Virus record (IMG/VR): IMGVR_UViG_3300003321_000238
Span: 1-34,310 of that record
DNA from: a virus
DNA: 34,310 nt
Reading direction: 5' to 3' (one strand)
Position numbers and translations under genes: made by a program. Positions 8,357 through 13,125 of this stretch are shown one piece after another (position 1 is the stretch's first letter; each line of letters starts with the position of its first letter). The notes below the pieces were generated by a model. It was not told the DNA's origin, did no database searches, and was given only the letters and a program-made list of their open reading frames with translations.

Positions 8357-8428
8357 ATGAGATTCAGGATTTTCGCGAATGAGACTGTACATGTCTCTGA
8401 GCGTGCGGGCCGCTATAGATGCTCATAA
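8357..8428 (+). CDS. Leader peptide of 23 residues
   Basis: Encodes MRFRIFANETVHVSERAGRY and three more residues. The start follows AGGAGGAGG at 8342-8350, by far the strongest Shine-Dalgarno in the window, where most genes lack one. The RNA can form GAGAC-GTCTC within the coding part and GAGCGT (8399-8404) with ACGCTC (8434-8439) around the stop, and a terminator follows at 8472. This layout suggests translation-dependent control or a toxic or signalling mini-peptide. No family match. Confidence 0.45.
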   Translation: MRFRIFANETVHVSERAGRYRCS

Positions 8429-8471
8429 CATCTAACGCTCGTATTAGATACAACCCCTGACTTTCACCTAA

Positions 8472-8500
8472 CGCCCCCATCATAGGGGTGTTTTCTTTTT
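8472..8500 (+). terminator. Terminator of the leader-peptide RNA
   Basis: CGCCCC pairs with GGGGTG (one G-U pair) around CATCATA, followed by TTTTCTTTTT. With the -10 box at 8315 it would define a transcript of about 170 bases. Confidence 0.75.
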
Positions 8501-8514
8501 CCAAAAAATAAAAC

Positions 8515-8648
8515 CCGTACCGAATCTGGCATAGGCGCTCTCCCTTTCAGGAATGCACCGAATGGCGCATGGTTTTTTATTCCTACGCCAGATTCGAAAC
8601 AGGTTGCTGTTTCGGAAGAGCTTTATGAGGGAACCACCCCTGTTTTTT
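8515..8648 (+). ncRNA. Candidate small RNA with its own terminator
   Basis: CGAATCTGGCATAGG (8521-8535) pairs with CCTACGCCAGATTCG (8582-8596) with one mismatch. The interior can fold further (TGC-CC with GG-GCA around 8555-8570). A second perfect hairpin follows, GAAACAG-GTTG-CTGTTTC (8596-8613). The end is a short hairpin, AGGG (8628-8631) with CCCT (8638-8641), before a run of six T. No open reading frame. No promoter is obvious, so it may be cut from a longer transcript. Confidence 0.5.
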
Positions 8649-8657
8649 AAACTATGG

Positions 8658-8663
8658 TATAAT
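8658..8663 (+). promoter_or_regulatory. Extended -10 promoter TGGTATAAT
   Basis: A consensus TATAAT with the TGn extension lies 40 bases before the structured RNA at 8698, and directly after the T run of the previous terminator. No clear -35 box. It probably starts that RNA. Confidence 0.5.
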
Positions 8664-8697
8664 CATAAGCGAGACATTAAAATAATGCAAGTGTTTT

Positions 8698-8975
8698 GAG
8701 TGCAGGCATGCCGAATAGTCGTTAGACCGTATGTCTTGAGGGGAATATCGGGGAGTTCAAGCACCTATTGCAGCCCGAGGCAAACCTTTCAAGAATCATA
8801 AGTGATGGTGACAAGCAGCGCGGTCTTAAAAGTAACGGTCTTGTCTGGAATCTTATTAATCTCTTTAATGGGACGGTGGCCTACAGCCGAAAGTAAGTAG
8901 AGGGAAAAGTGGAGAGGGAAGTTCCATATGGCTCTCCTTGCAAGGTGGAAACGGGAATCCTTGTTGCCTGCACTC
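8698..8975 (+). ncRNA. Structured RNA of about 278 bases closed by an 11-bp stem
   Basis: GAGTGCAGGCA (8698-8708) is perfectly complementary to TGCCTGCACTC (8965-8975). Inside, CTTGA (8735-8739) pairs with TCAAG (8757-8761), while TCGGG (8748-8752) pairs with CCCGA (8774-8778); these interlock as a pseudoknot. Other elements are hairpin AGAC-GTCT near 8724, two CGGTCTT repeats near 8821 and 8838, and GGAGAG pairing with CTCTCC near 8910-8936. No long reading frame on the + strand. It is not RNase P, tmRNA or 6S as far as I can tell from motifs. Family unknown. Confidence 0.55.
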
Positions 8976-8988
8976 AGAACGCAATCGC

Positions 8989-9017
8989 TTGACAGGTTTG
9001 GCAAATAAGCATAGATT
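8989..9017 (+). promoter_or_regulatory. Sigma70-type promoter TTGACA-N17-TAGATT
   Basis: A perfect -35 (8989-8994), 17-base spacer and a 4-of-6 -10 (9012-9017). It lies right after the 278-base RNA and would drive the attenuator leader and the regulator gene at 9132. Its -10 overlaps a hairpin (GGCAA with TTGCC) and the repeated motif at 9015. Confidence 0.55.
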
Positions 9018-9031
9018 GCCCGTCTACAAGT
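9015..9031 (+). repeat. ATTGCCCGTCTACAAGT motif, copy 1
   Basis: Matches 16 of 17 bases with 25285-25301, upstream of the scaffold-like gene. Both copies are the 3' arm of a GGCAA...TTGCC hairpin, followed by CGTYTACAAGT. Confidence 0.45.
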
Positions 9032-9061
9032 TAATACCCATCACTGTGGTCTTACCAGTGG

Positions 9062-9131
9062 TATACTCTATAAGCACAGAGCAGGAGCCTGTGTACGAGC
9101 CTGCCGCGTAAGACCCGGCGGGTTTTCGTTT
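9062..9131 (+). promoter_or_regulatory. Leader with terminator/antiterminator choice before the regulator gene
   Basis: An extended -10 (TGGTATACT, box at 9062-9067) starts a leader of about 55 bases. CCTGCCG (9100-9106) pairs with CGGCGGG (9116-9122) and is followed by TTTTCGTTT, which ends exactly at the ATG of the next gene. Upstream, GCAGG (9081-9085) can pair either with CCTG (9088-9091) or with CCTGC (9100-9104); the latter breaks the terminator. So the gene at 9132 should be expressed only on readthrough. The signal is unknown. Confidence 0.55.
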
Positions 9132-9611
9132 ATGTGGTTTCAAAAATCAGACCTAAAAAAGAAGATAATCAAATACGACCGAGACAAGGATATCCTCCTA
9201 GAATTCGCCAGAAGCGTCCACAAGCCCCGTATAGAGGAGATAACCCTAGAAGACGTGAAAAGCTACTATACGGCCCTTATAGCCCCTAAAAACGCCCTCC
9301 ATGAGCGCAATAGGCACATGCACGCCGTCCGTCAGTTCTTTAAATACTACCGTGGTGAAAATGTTTTAAAATGGCAGTCTGTCACAAATGACCCCTTGAA
9401 ATTCGTTGAGGATATTGATATGATAGAGGACATGCCAAAAGTAATAGAAGAGAAGCGAGGCGTCGGCCGCCCAAGGGATTTAGCCAATATTAGAAAGGTC
9501 GTAGCACTGAGAAAGGAGGGACTGACATTCAGGCAGATCGCCCAAGTGCTCAAAAAAGACCCATCGCAGATATTCGTTTGGTGGACAAATCACAAGAAAT
9601 GGCTAAGTTGA
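9132..9611 (+). CDS. DNA-binding regulator: recombinase-type core-binding domain plus helix-turn-helix
   Basis: 159 residues. Residues about 15-75 (DILLEFARSVHKPRIEEITLEDVKSYYTAL, described here in part) look like the SAM-like core-binding domain of tyrosine recombinases, including the later RHMHAVRQFFKYY helix. The catalytic domain with its Arg-His-Arg-Tyr set is absent. From residue 109, RGVGRPRD is an AT-hook-like arm and 121-152 is a resolvase/Hin-type helix-turn-helix (KEGLTFRQIAQVLKKDPSQI). So it binds DNA but should not cut it. It is the only protein gene in the RNA island, sits between two DnaA boxes, and follows an attenuator. It may be an early switch or origin-binding protein. Confidence 0.65.
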   Translation: MWFQKSDLKKKIIKYDRDKDILLEFARSVHKPRIEEITLEDVKSYYTALIAPKNALHERNRHMHAVRQFFKYYRGENVLKWQSVTNDPLKFVEDIDMIEDMPKVIEEKRGVGRPRDLANIRKVVALRKEGLTFRQIAQVLKKDPSQIFVWWTNHKKWLS

Positions 9612-9613
9612 GG

Positions 9614-9622
9614 TTATCCACA
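9614..9622 (+). promoter_or_regulatory. Perfect DnaA box, copy 2
   Basis: TTATCCACA, again preceded by GG and followed by a GGTATACT-type -10 box (9656), like copy 1 at 8285. It begins 2 bases after the stop of the regulator gene. Confidence 0.5.
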
Positions 9623-9631
9623 GGTACAGAC

Positions 9632-9661
9632 TTGTGTTGAGGAAATTAGAAAGGGTATACT
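9632..9661 (+). promoter_or_regulatory. Promoter of the tRNA-like transcript
   Basis: TATACT at 9656-9661 with a weak -35 (TTGTGT, 9632-9637) at 18 bases. Predicted start near 9668. The leader can fold as CGCGC...GCGCG around CTCC-ACA-GGAG before the tRNA-like part begins at 9757. Confidence 0.45.
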
Positions 9662-9756
9662 AGGTGAGGAGAAGAAGTACGGCTAGTTTTCTGATAACTG
9701 AATACATCGCGCACAACACACTCCACAGGAGACAGGGCGCGAGAGAGTAGCAAGAT

Positions 9757-9928
9757 TCAGGTGTGGCGGAATAGGTAGACGCTTAGCGGTGGTAAGAACA
9801 GTAGGGGCTCACCTCCATCTCTTCAAAATCTGTTCATGCAAGGTGACTATACGAGTAAAAACACGCTGACCAGCAGGGAGTACGAGCTGGTTTTGATACT
9901 CCCACTCGTCAAATCCTTGCCACCTGAA
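9757..9928 (+). tRNA. Interrupted tRNA-Leu-like gene
   Basis: The acceptor arms TCAGGTG (9757-9763) and CACCTGA (9921-9927) pair perfectly, with A9928 as discriminator and no encoded CCA. T-GGCGGAATAGGTAGACGC (9764-9782) is a textbook leucine-tRNA D arm. GCAAGG (9838-9843) pairs with CCTTGC (9915-9920), and T9844 joined to TCAAAT (9909-9914) would give a perfect T loop, TTCAAAT. A 64-base insert (9845-9908) therefore splits the T loop. The T stem would be 6 bp, one more than usual. The 55 bases between the D and T arms are also too long: they hold GAACAG/CTGTTC (9796-9801/9830-9835) and a TTCAAAA like a CAA anticodon loop (9822-9828), but I cannot draw a normal anticodon arm. Anticodon unassigned. 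Confidence 0.45.
9845..9908 (+). other. 64-base pseudoknotted insert in the T loop
   Basis: ACGAG (9851-9855) pairs with CTCGT (9905-9909). Inside, CCAGC (9870-9874) pairs with GCTGG (9886-9890) and GGGAGTA (9876-9882) with TACTCCC (9897-9903), interlocked with loop lengths of 1, 3 and 6, a fully feasible H-type pseudoknot. No group I core is convincing, although GACTAT (9845-9850) is complementary to ATAGTC (9968-9973). It could be a very small intron or a ribozyme. Confidence 0.45.
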
Positions 9929-9932
9929 ATTT

Positions 9933-9987
9933 GCTACTCTCAAACTGCTTCATCAAAAAGTAGCCGATAGTCGGAAAGGACAGTTTG
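9933..9987 (+). ncRNA. Pseudoknotted RNA just 3' of the tRNA-like gene
   Basis: GCTACT (9933-9938) pairs with AGTAGC (9959-9964), and CAAACTG (9941-9947) with CAGTTTG (9981-9987), interlocked. Between them are CTT...AAG and the hairpin CCGA-TAG-TCGG (9964-9974). The strand order stem 1, stem 2, hairpin, stem 1', hairpin, stem 2' is that of HDV-like ribozymes, and its place four bases after a tRNA end would suit 3' trailer cutting. However I do not see the usual catalytic C in the joining strand AAAGGA, so the ribozyme idea is tentative. Confidence 0.45.
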
Positions 9988-10130
9988 TATGGTGTTCAAT
10001 TACGGGGATAGGCCCCGCTTTAGAAAAAAATGGAACGTCGCACAATATACCTTGACAGTATTAAAAAAATATTGCCAACTGACACCTCTCCCATTATAGA
10101 TTAGTTTATCAATTTATAAATTTATCGACT

Positions 10131-10152
10131 ACTCCCATTCGGGAGTTTTTTT
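10131..10152 (+). terminator. Strong intrinsic terminator
   Basis: ACTCCC-ATTC-GGGAGT followed by seven T. It ends the transcript that starts near 9668 and carries the tRNA-like and pseudoknot RNAs. The stretch 9988-10130 also holds hairpin CGGGG-ATAGG-CCCCG (10003-10017) and a 24-codon frame at 10030 that I do not trust. Confidence 0.85.
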
Positions 10153-10350
10153 GATGGCAGTCGCGAGAGAAAGTTTAAACCCTGCATCGAACAATCAAGC
10201 AGGGCTATCTATGGGGGAATACAGAAACCGAGGATATGGAGTCATTCTCCAAGGATTCGGGGAGAACAATGGTGCACCAGACGTTCTTCATTCCCCACAG
10301 GTAGCTCTATCACTCGATGTCCCGACAGTAGGCAAACGGACTTTCTTTCA

Positions 10351-10498
10351 CGACTGCGTCATGCAGTGGATTGGTGGAGGGGGAAGAAGCTACGAATTAT
10401 TTGTATTACCGCCAAAGGTATCGGTAGCTACTCCTGGTAACAGGAAGCGGATAGACAAATAAATCTTCCTCCACAAGTCCATTGCAGAGCAGTGGTCG
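10351..10498 (+). ncRNA. Pseudoknotted RNA within a long outer stem
   Basis: TGCAGTGGATTGGTGGAGG (10362-10380) pairs with CCTCCACAAGTCCATTGCA (10468-10486) at 18 of 19 positions including two G-U pairs, and CGACTGC (10351-10357) extends it with GCAG-TCG across a 3-base bulge. Inside, AGCTAC (10388-10393) pairs with GTAGCT (10424-10429), and TTATTTGT (10397-10404) with ACAAATAA (10455-10462), interlocked. Small hairpins TACC...GGTA and TCCTG-GTAA-CAGGA (10432-10445, GNRA loop) fill the gaps. The plan, and the segments GCTAC, GTAGC and GGAA, match the RNA at 9933. Upstream 10154-10350 also has GGGGAAT/ATTCCCC and TTCTCC/GGAGAA stems. Confidence 0.5.
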
Positions 10499-10529
10499 AA
10501 TTACTAACTAAGAGGACTACTAAATAAAT

Positions 10530-10649
10530 ATGAAAGAATTGCTATGTAAAATTTGCGGTGATTATTTTCGATTACGTTTCGGCGATGATACTAGTCGAAA
10601 AATTTGTCATATGTGCGAGTTAGAACTCGAAGAAAATAAACAATTATGA
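10530..10649 (+). CDS. Zinc-finger mini-protein
   Basis: 39 residues: MKELLCKICGDYFRLRFG and on to CHMCELELEENKQL. CKIC and CHMC form one likely zinc site. First gene of the early block. Its stop overlaps the next start (ATGA at 10646), so the two are translated together. An AGAGGA lies 15 bases upstream, rather far for ribosome binding. Confidence 0.6.
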   Translation: MKELLCKICGDYFRLRFGDDTSRKICHMCELELEENKQL

Positions 10650-10774
10650 ATTACACACAAACCTGGGGTCAAAGAAAAAGAGAAGAATGGCGCGAAGCAA
10701 GAAAGCAGAACTTCAAAGAAGGACTTGCTTTGGCCGCTCTCATAGCAGTGTGCTTGGTCGCGTTCGCAAATTAA
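10646..10774 (+). CDS. Small membrane protein with a basic N-terminus
   Basis: 42 residues. A charged, Arg-rich first half (WGQRKREEWREARKQ) is followed by one hydrophobic helix (GLALAALIAVCLVAFAN), which is long enough to cross a membrane. The start overlaps the previous stop by 4 bases. Function unknown. Confidence 0.5.
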   Translation: MNYTQTWGQRKREEWREARKQNFKEGLALAALIAVCLVAFAN

Positions 10775-10818
10775 CCTTAGCGATTTTCAAAGGCGGCTTC
10801 TTTTAGCTAAGGGCCGCC
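10775..10818 (+). promoter_or_regulatory. Mutually exclusive hairpins before the gene at 10837
   Basis: CCTTAGC (10775-10781) pairs with GCTAAGG (10806-10812); GGCGGC (10792-10797) pairs with GCCGCC (10813-10818). The pairs interlock, but no base separates the two 3' strands, so both cannot form fully at once. That is the signature of a two-state RNA switch or attenuator. It fills nearly the whole gap between two genes. No T run follows, so control of translation is more likely than of termination. Confidence 0.5.
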
Positions 10819-10836
10819 CCTGAAAGAAAGAATTAT

Positions 10837-11085
10837 ATGGAAATACCAGCAACGTCTTCGGACGAAATGGAGGAGATAACATCTCATACCATACCCGAAG
10901 ACCCGTATGCTCTAACAAAATGTTCCTCTTGCAGGCGTCCGCTCCACAGAACGGACAGCAAGAAAATCGGTACCTGTTGTGCGTGCCGCGGCGAATCGTT
11001 CACTGACAATAACAAGAATTACCGCTTCGGTGACGACTTTCGAGAAGACGAATACAACCTTAAAAGGAATAATCCTCGCTACTAG
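10837..11085 (+). CDS. Zinc-finger mini-protein
   Basis: 82 residues, acidic N-terminus (SSDEMEEITS), then CSSC and CCAC pairs about 18 residues apart that would bind zinc, and a charged tail. The spacer RPLHRTDSKKIGT resembles treble-clef or ribbon folds. Probably a nucleic-acid or protein-binding early protein. The RNA switch at 10775 lies directly upstream. Confidence 0.6.
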   Translation: MEIPATSSDEMEEITSHTIPEDPYALTKCSSCRRPLHRTDSKKIGTCCACRGESFTDNNKNYRFGDDFREDEYNLKRNNPRY

Positions 11086-11086
11086 C

Positions 11087-11281
11087 ATGAAAGAAATAAA
11101 TTACTTCGACACTCCGTATTCCCGCAGAAAGGGTGGCGCAGGGATGGCCGACTTCATGAAAGGTGTTCTCAATGATCGTGCTAAAGATCGAGAACACATC
11201 GTACAGACACTGAAAAACACAAAAAATAAGTTTATACCGTTACAAGAATTAACTATAAAAACAAATGAAAAACATAGCTAA
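11087..11281 (+). CDS. Small charged protein upstream of the annealing protein
   Basis: 64 residues starting MKEINYFDTPYSRRKGG. Rich in Lys and Arg, one likely helix (DFMKGVLNDRAKDREHIVQTLKN). The longer frame starting at 10979 overlaps the previous gene, so ATG 11087, one base after that gene's stop, is used. It overlaps the ERF-type gene by 17 bases. Function unknown. Confidence 0.5.
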   Translation: MKEINYFDTPYSRRKGGAGMADFMKGVLNDRAKDREHIVQTLKNTKNKFIPLQELTIKTNEKHS

Positions 11282-11705
11282 ATCACTCGCAAAATTCCAT
11301 GAACTCATGGGAAACGTTGCAAAAGACGCAGACAACCCGTTCTTCAAAAGCAAGTATGCTCCGCTTGAGAATATCTTGCCTGCTATTAAAGGCCCGCTTA
11401 AAGAAGCAGGACTTGTGTTTTTTCAAGCTCCGACATTTCTAAGTGAAGATAAGCCTGCCCTTGGCACTATACTCATTGACATCGAAAGCGGAGAAGAAAT
11501 CAAAACAGTTGCCCCGCTCATTCTCGCCAAGCAAGACCCCCAAGGTGTAGGTTCGGCAATCACTTACATGCGCCGCTACGCTCTTGTATCTATCCTCGGC
11601 CTGAATTGTGACGAAGACGACGATGGTAATGCCGCAAAGAAACACGACGAACCCTCTGTACAGATCGGCGAAACCACTACCAAACCATCTAACCGCAGAA
11701 TCTAA
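11265..11705 (+). CDS. erf: ERF-family single-strand annealing protein
   Basis: 146 residues. The N-terminal pattern KFHELMGNVAKDADNPFF, then KSKYAPLENILPAIKGPL, KEAGLVFFQ, and DPQGVGSAITYMRRYALVSI with LGLNCDEDDDG is the hallmark of the ERF superfamily (Pfam ERF), which anneals complementary single strands for phage recombination and circularisation. It is at the short end of the family, and its Ser/Thr-rich tail is brief. The next gene starts at its last base and looks like a single-strand binding protein, a natural partner. No nuclease partner is recognised in the window. Confidence 0.85.
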   Translation: MKNIAKSLAKFHELMGNVAKDADNPFFKSKYAPLENILPAIKGPLKEAGLVFFQAPTFLSEDKPALGTILIDIESGEEIKTVAPLILAKQDPQGVGSAITYMRRYALVSILGLNCDEDDDGNAAKKHDEPSVQIGETTTKPSNRRI

Positions 11706-12004
11706 TGGAAAAAATATTTGCAGACGGATTGATTTGGCAAGACCCTCACGAGAAAGCACCTGACTTCATTAAAGGATCGCTTGTAATCAATGCCGAACGT
11801 TTTAACGACTTCCTGAAGAACAACATGCAGTACGCATCTGCAAAAGGCTGGCTCAAAGTGACCATGAAAGAATCCAAAGGAAAGACTATCTACTTTGAAC
11901 TGGACACCTACAAGCCCGCCCCGAAAGAAACACCCCAGACCACTACGACAAGCGTGCAGCCTGACGGAAGCGACCCGATAGACGTAAACAATATCCCTTT
12001 CTAA
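11705..12004 (+). CDS. Single-stranded-DNA-binding-like protein
   Basis: 99 residues. A compact beta-rich region (KGSLVINAERFNDFL, then GWLKVTMKESKGKTIYFEL) is followed by a flexible Pro/Thr-rich linker and ends DPIDVNNIPF. That tip resembles the acidic SSB C-terminal peptide (DDDIPF), which docks repair and replication proteins, though it is less acidic than usual. I see no clear OB-fold signature, so this rests on the tail, the linker and the position after the annealing protein. It overlaps that gene by one base. Confidence 0.55.
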   Translation: MEKIFADGLIWQDPHEKAPDFIKGSLVINAERFNDFLKNNMQYASAKGWLKVTMKESKGKTIYFELDTYKPAPKETPQTTTTSVQPDGSDPIDVNNIPF

Positions 12005-12014
12005 CAACGTATGT

Positions 12015-12635
12015 ATGAAATGGTTTAAACATGAGTCCGACGCTCATATGAACCTAAAGCTCCAGGCCGTGATCGAAAGATACGGCCTGGAAGCGTATGG
12101 GTACTACTGGGCGCTCGTCGAATTGGTCGCAAAGGAGGGCAAAAACTACATGATCTCATCAGACAAGGAATGGCACATATATTTCTCAAAATTCTTAAAT
12201 ATCGAAACATCGAAGCAAAAAAAGTATCTTGCATACCTTGCAGAAAAATCCTTGATAAACAAGGATGAATTGCTTAAAGGGAATCTCTATATCCCTAAAC
12301 TGGAAGAGCGTTGTGATGAATATACAGAGAAAGTCCGGAGAAGGTCGGGACATGGTACGGACAATGTCGGCCTAGAAGAGAATAGAACAGAAGAGAATAG
12401 AACAGATAACAAGAGAACATACGGCGAACTTAAAAAAGTTCGCTTGACGGACGAGGAGTTTAAAAAGCTTAACGAAAAACTAGGGGAGAAGAATACTAGT
12501 TTCCTCATAGGCGAATTGGATGAGTACGTAGCTTCAAAGGGTAAACGCTATCCAAGCCACTACGCCACAATCCTAAACTGGGCCCGTCGAAAGATACAAG
12601 AGCATAACAAGCCGAAAGGCAAAGCAATCGTATGA
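12015..12635 (+). CDS. Replication-initiation-type protein (DUF4373-like)
   Basis: 206 residues. MKWFKHESDAHMNLKL and ERYGLEAYGYYWALVELVA are typical of the DUF4373/Lin1244 N-terminal winged helix of phage replication proteins. It should bind origin DNA or load a helicase. Residues about 110-135 are a polar linker with the near-repeat EENRTEENRT, which is encoded by a short tandem repeat (AGAGAATAGAACAGA near 12377-12403). The C-terminal part (DEFKKL onward, ASKGKRYPSHYATILNWARRK) resembles the tail of such proteins that contact the helicase. No helicase is visible in the window. Confidence 0.7.
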   Translation: MKWFKHESDAHMNLKLQAVIERYGLEAYGYYWALVELVAKEGKNYMISSDKEWHIYFSKFLNIETSKQKKYLAYLAEKSLINKDELLKGNLYIPKLEERCDEYTEKVRRRSGHGTDNVGLEENRTEENRTDNKRTYGELKKVRLTDEEFKKLNEKLGEKNTSFLIGELDEYVASKGKRYPSHYATILNWARRKIQEHNKPKGKAIV

Positions 12636-12931
12636 GATTCTACAAAGTCTACCTTTCCGTATCAAAAGTGGACATCGAACTTGACCAAGAGGATTTTGAG
12701 AAGCTGTCCCAAAACATCCAAAGCGGTAATCTTATCAAAGTAAAACAGGCGATCATAAATCCTTCTTTTGTTGTCGCAATCGTCCCGTTCGAGAAAGAAG
12801 CTCCTAAAAAAGTCACCGGATATGTGAAAGACGGAAAATTTATTGTAACAGAAGAAAAGACCGCCACACTGCCTGACGCTTTCGCAGAGGAATCTAAACT
12901 CTTAGCAGATAAGTTCAAAGTAAAACCATGA
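12632..12931 (+). CDS. Small early protein, unknown
   Basis: 99 residues, starting MRFYKVYLSVSKVDIELDQED. Predicted beta-alpha mix with a Lys-rich tail. The hydrophobic/charged pattern VVAIVPFEKEAPKKVTGYVKD resembles no family I know. It overlaps its neighbours by 4 bases on each side (ATGA), so it is translated with the replication protein. Confidence 0.55.
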   Translation: MRFYKVYLSVSKVDIELDQEDFEKLSQNIQSGNLIKVKQAIINPSFVVAIVPFEKEAPKKVTGYVKDGKFIVTEEKTATLPDAFAEESKLLADKFKVKP

Positions 12932-13125
12932 GCGCAAATAATTTCCTTATGGTATCAAAACTGATTGACGAAGGCTTGGGCTATGCCGTTGACGAGCGCG
13001 ATATAGAGACTGGGGAAATAATCGGAATCGTCGGTCAGAGAAAGACATTAAAATCAGCGATTTATCTAGCACAGGAATACCAGAATGAAAATGAGGTCGA
13101 GTATGGTATCCAATTCGATATATGA
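12928..13125 (+). CDS. Small early protein, unknown
   Basis: 65 residues, starting MSANNFLMVSKLIDEG. Contains an acidic strand-turn-strand (YAVDERDIETGEIIGIVG) and ends GIQFDI. ATGA overlaps on both sides. No recognisable domain; small and acidic, it might bind a host protein, but that is a guess. Confidence 0.5.
   Translation: MSANNFLMVSKLIDEGLGYAVDERDIETGEIIGIVGQRKTLKSAIYLAQEYQNENEVEYGIQFDI

Noticed and set aside
8698-8975. RNase P RNA or tmRNA
   Set aside because: Conserved RNase P segments (GAGGAAAGTCC, ACAGAA) and a tmRNA T arm with tag frame are absent.
9757-9990. Group I intron in the tRNA-like gene
   Set aside because: GACTAT/ATAGTC could be a P7 pair, but other core helices are missing and the T-loop exons would lie inside the intron.
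10030-10104. 24-codon frame MERRTIYLDSIKKILPTDTS
   Set aside because: Isolated, no ribosome site, inside the tRNA-like transcript; a chance frame is more likely.
10151-10462. Open frame of about 103 codons in the RNA island
   Set aside because: It runs through a long RNA stem and pseudoknot with G-U pairs, its product looks like no protein I know, and it has no ribosome site. Treated as RNA; not fully excluded.
12377-12403. Short tandem AGAGAATAGAACAGA repeat as a control element
   Set aside because: It is in frame in the replication protein and encodes a flexible linker, which explains it well.
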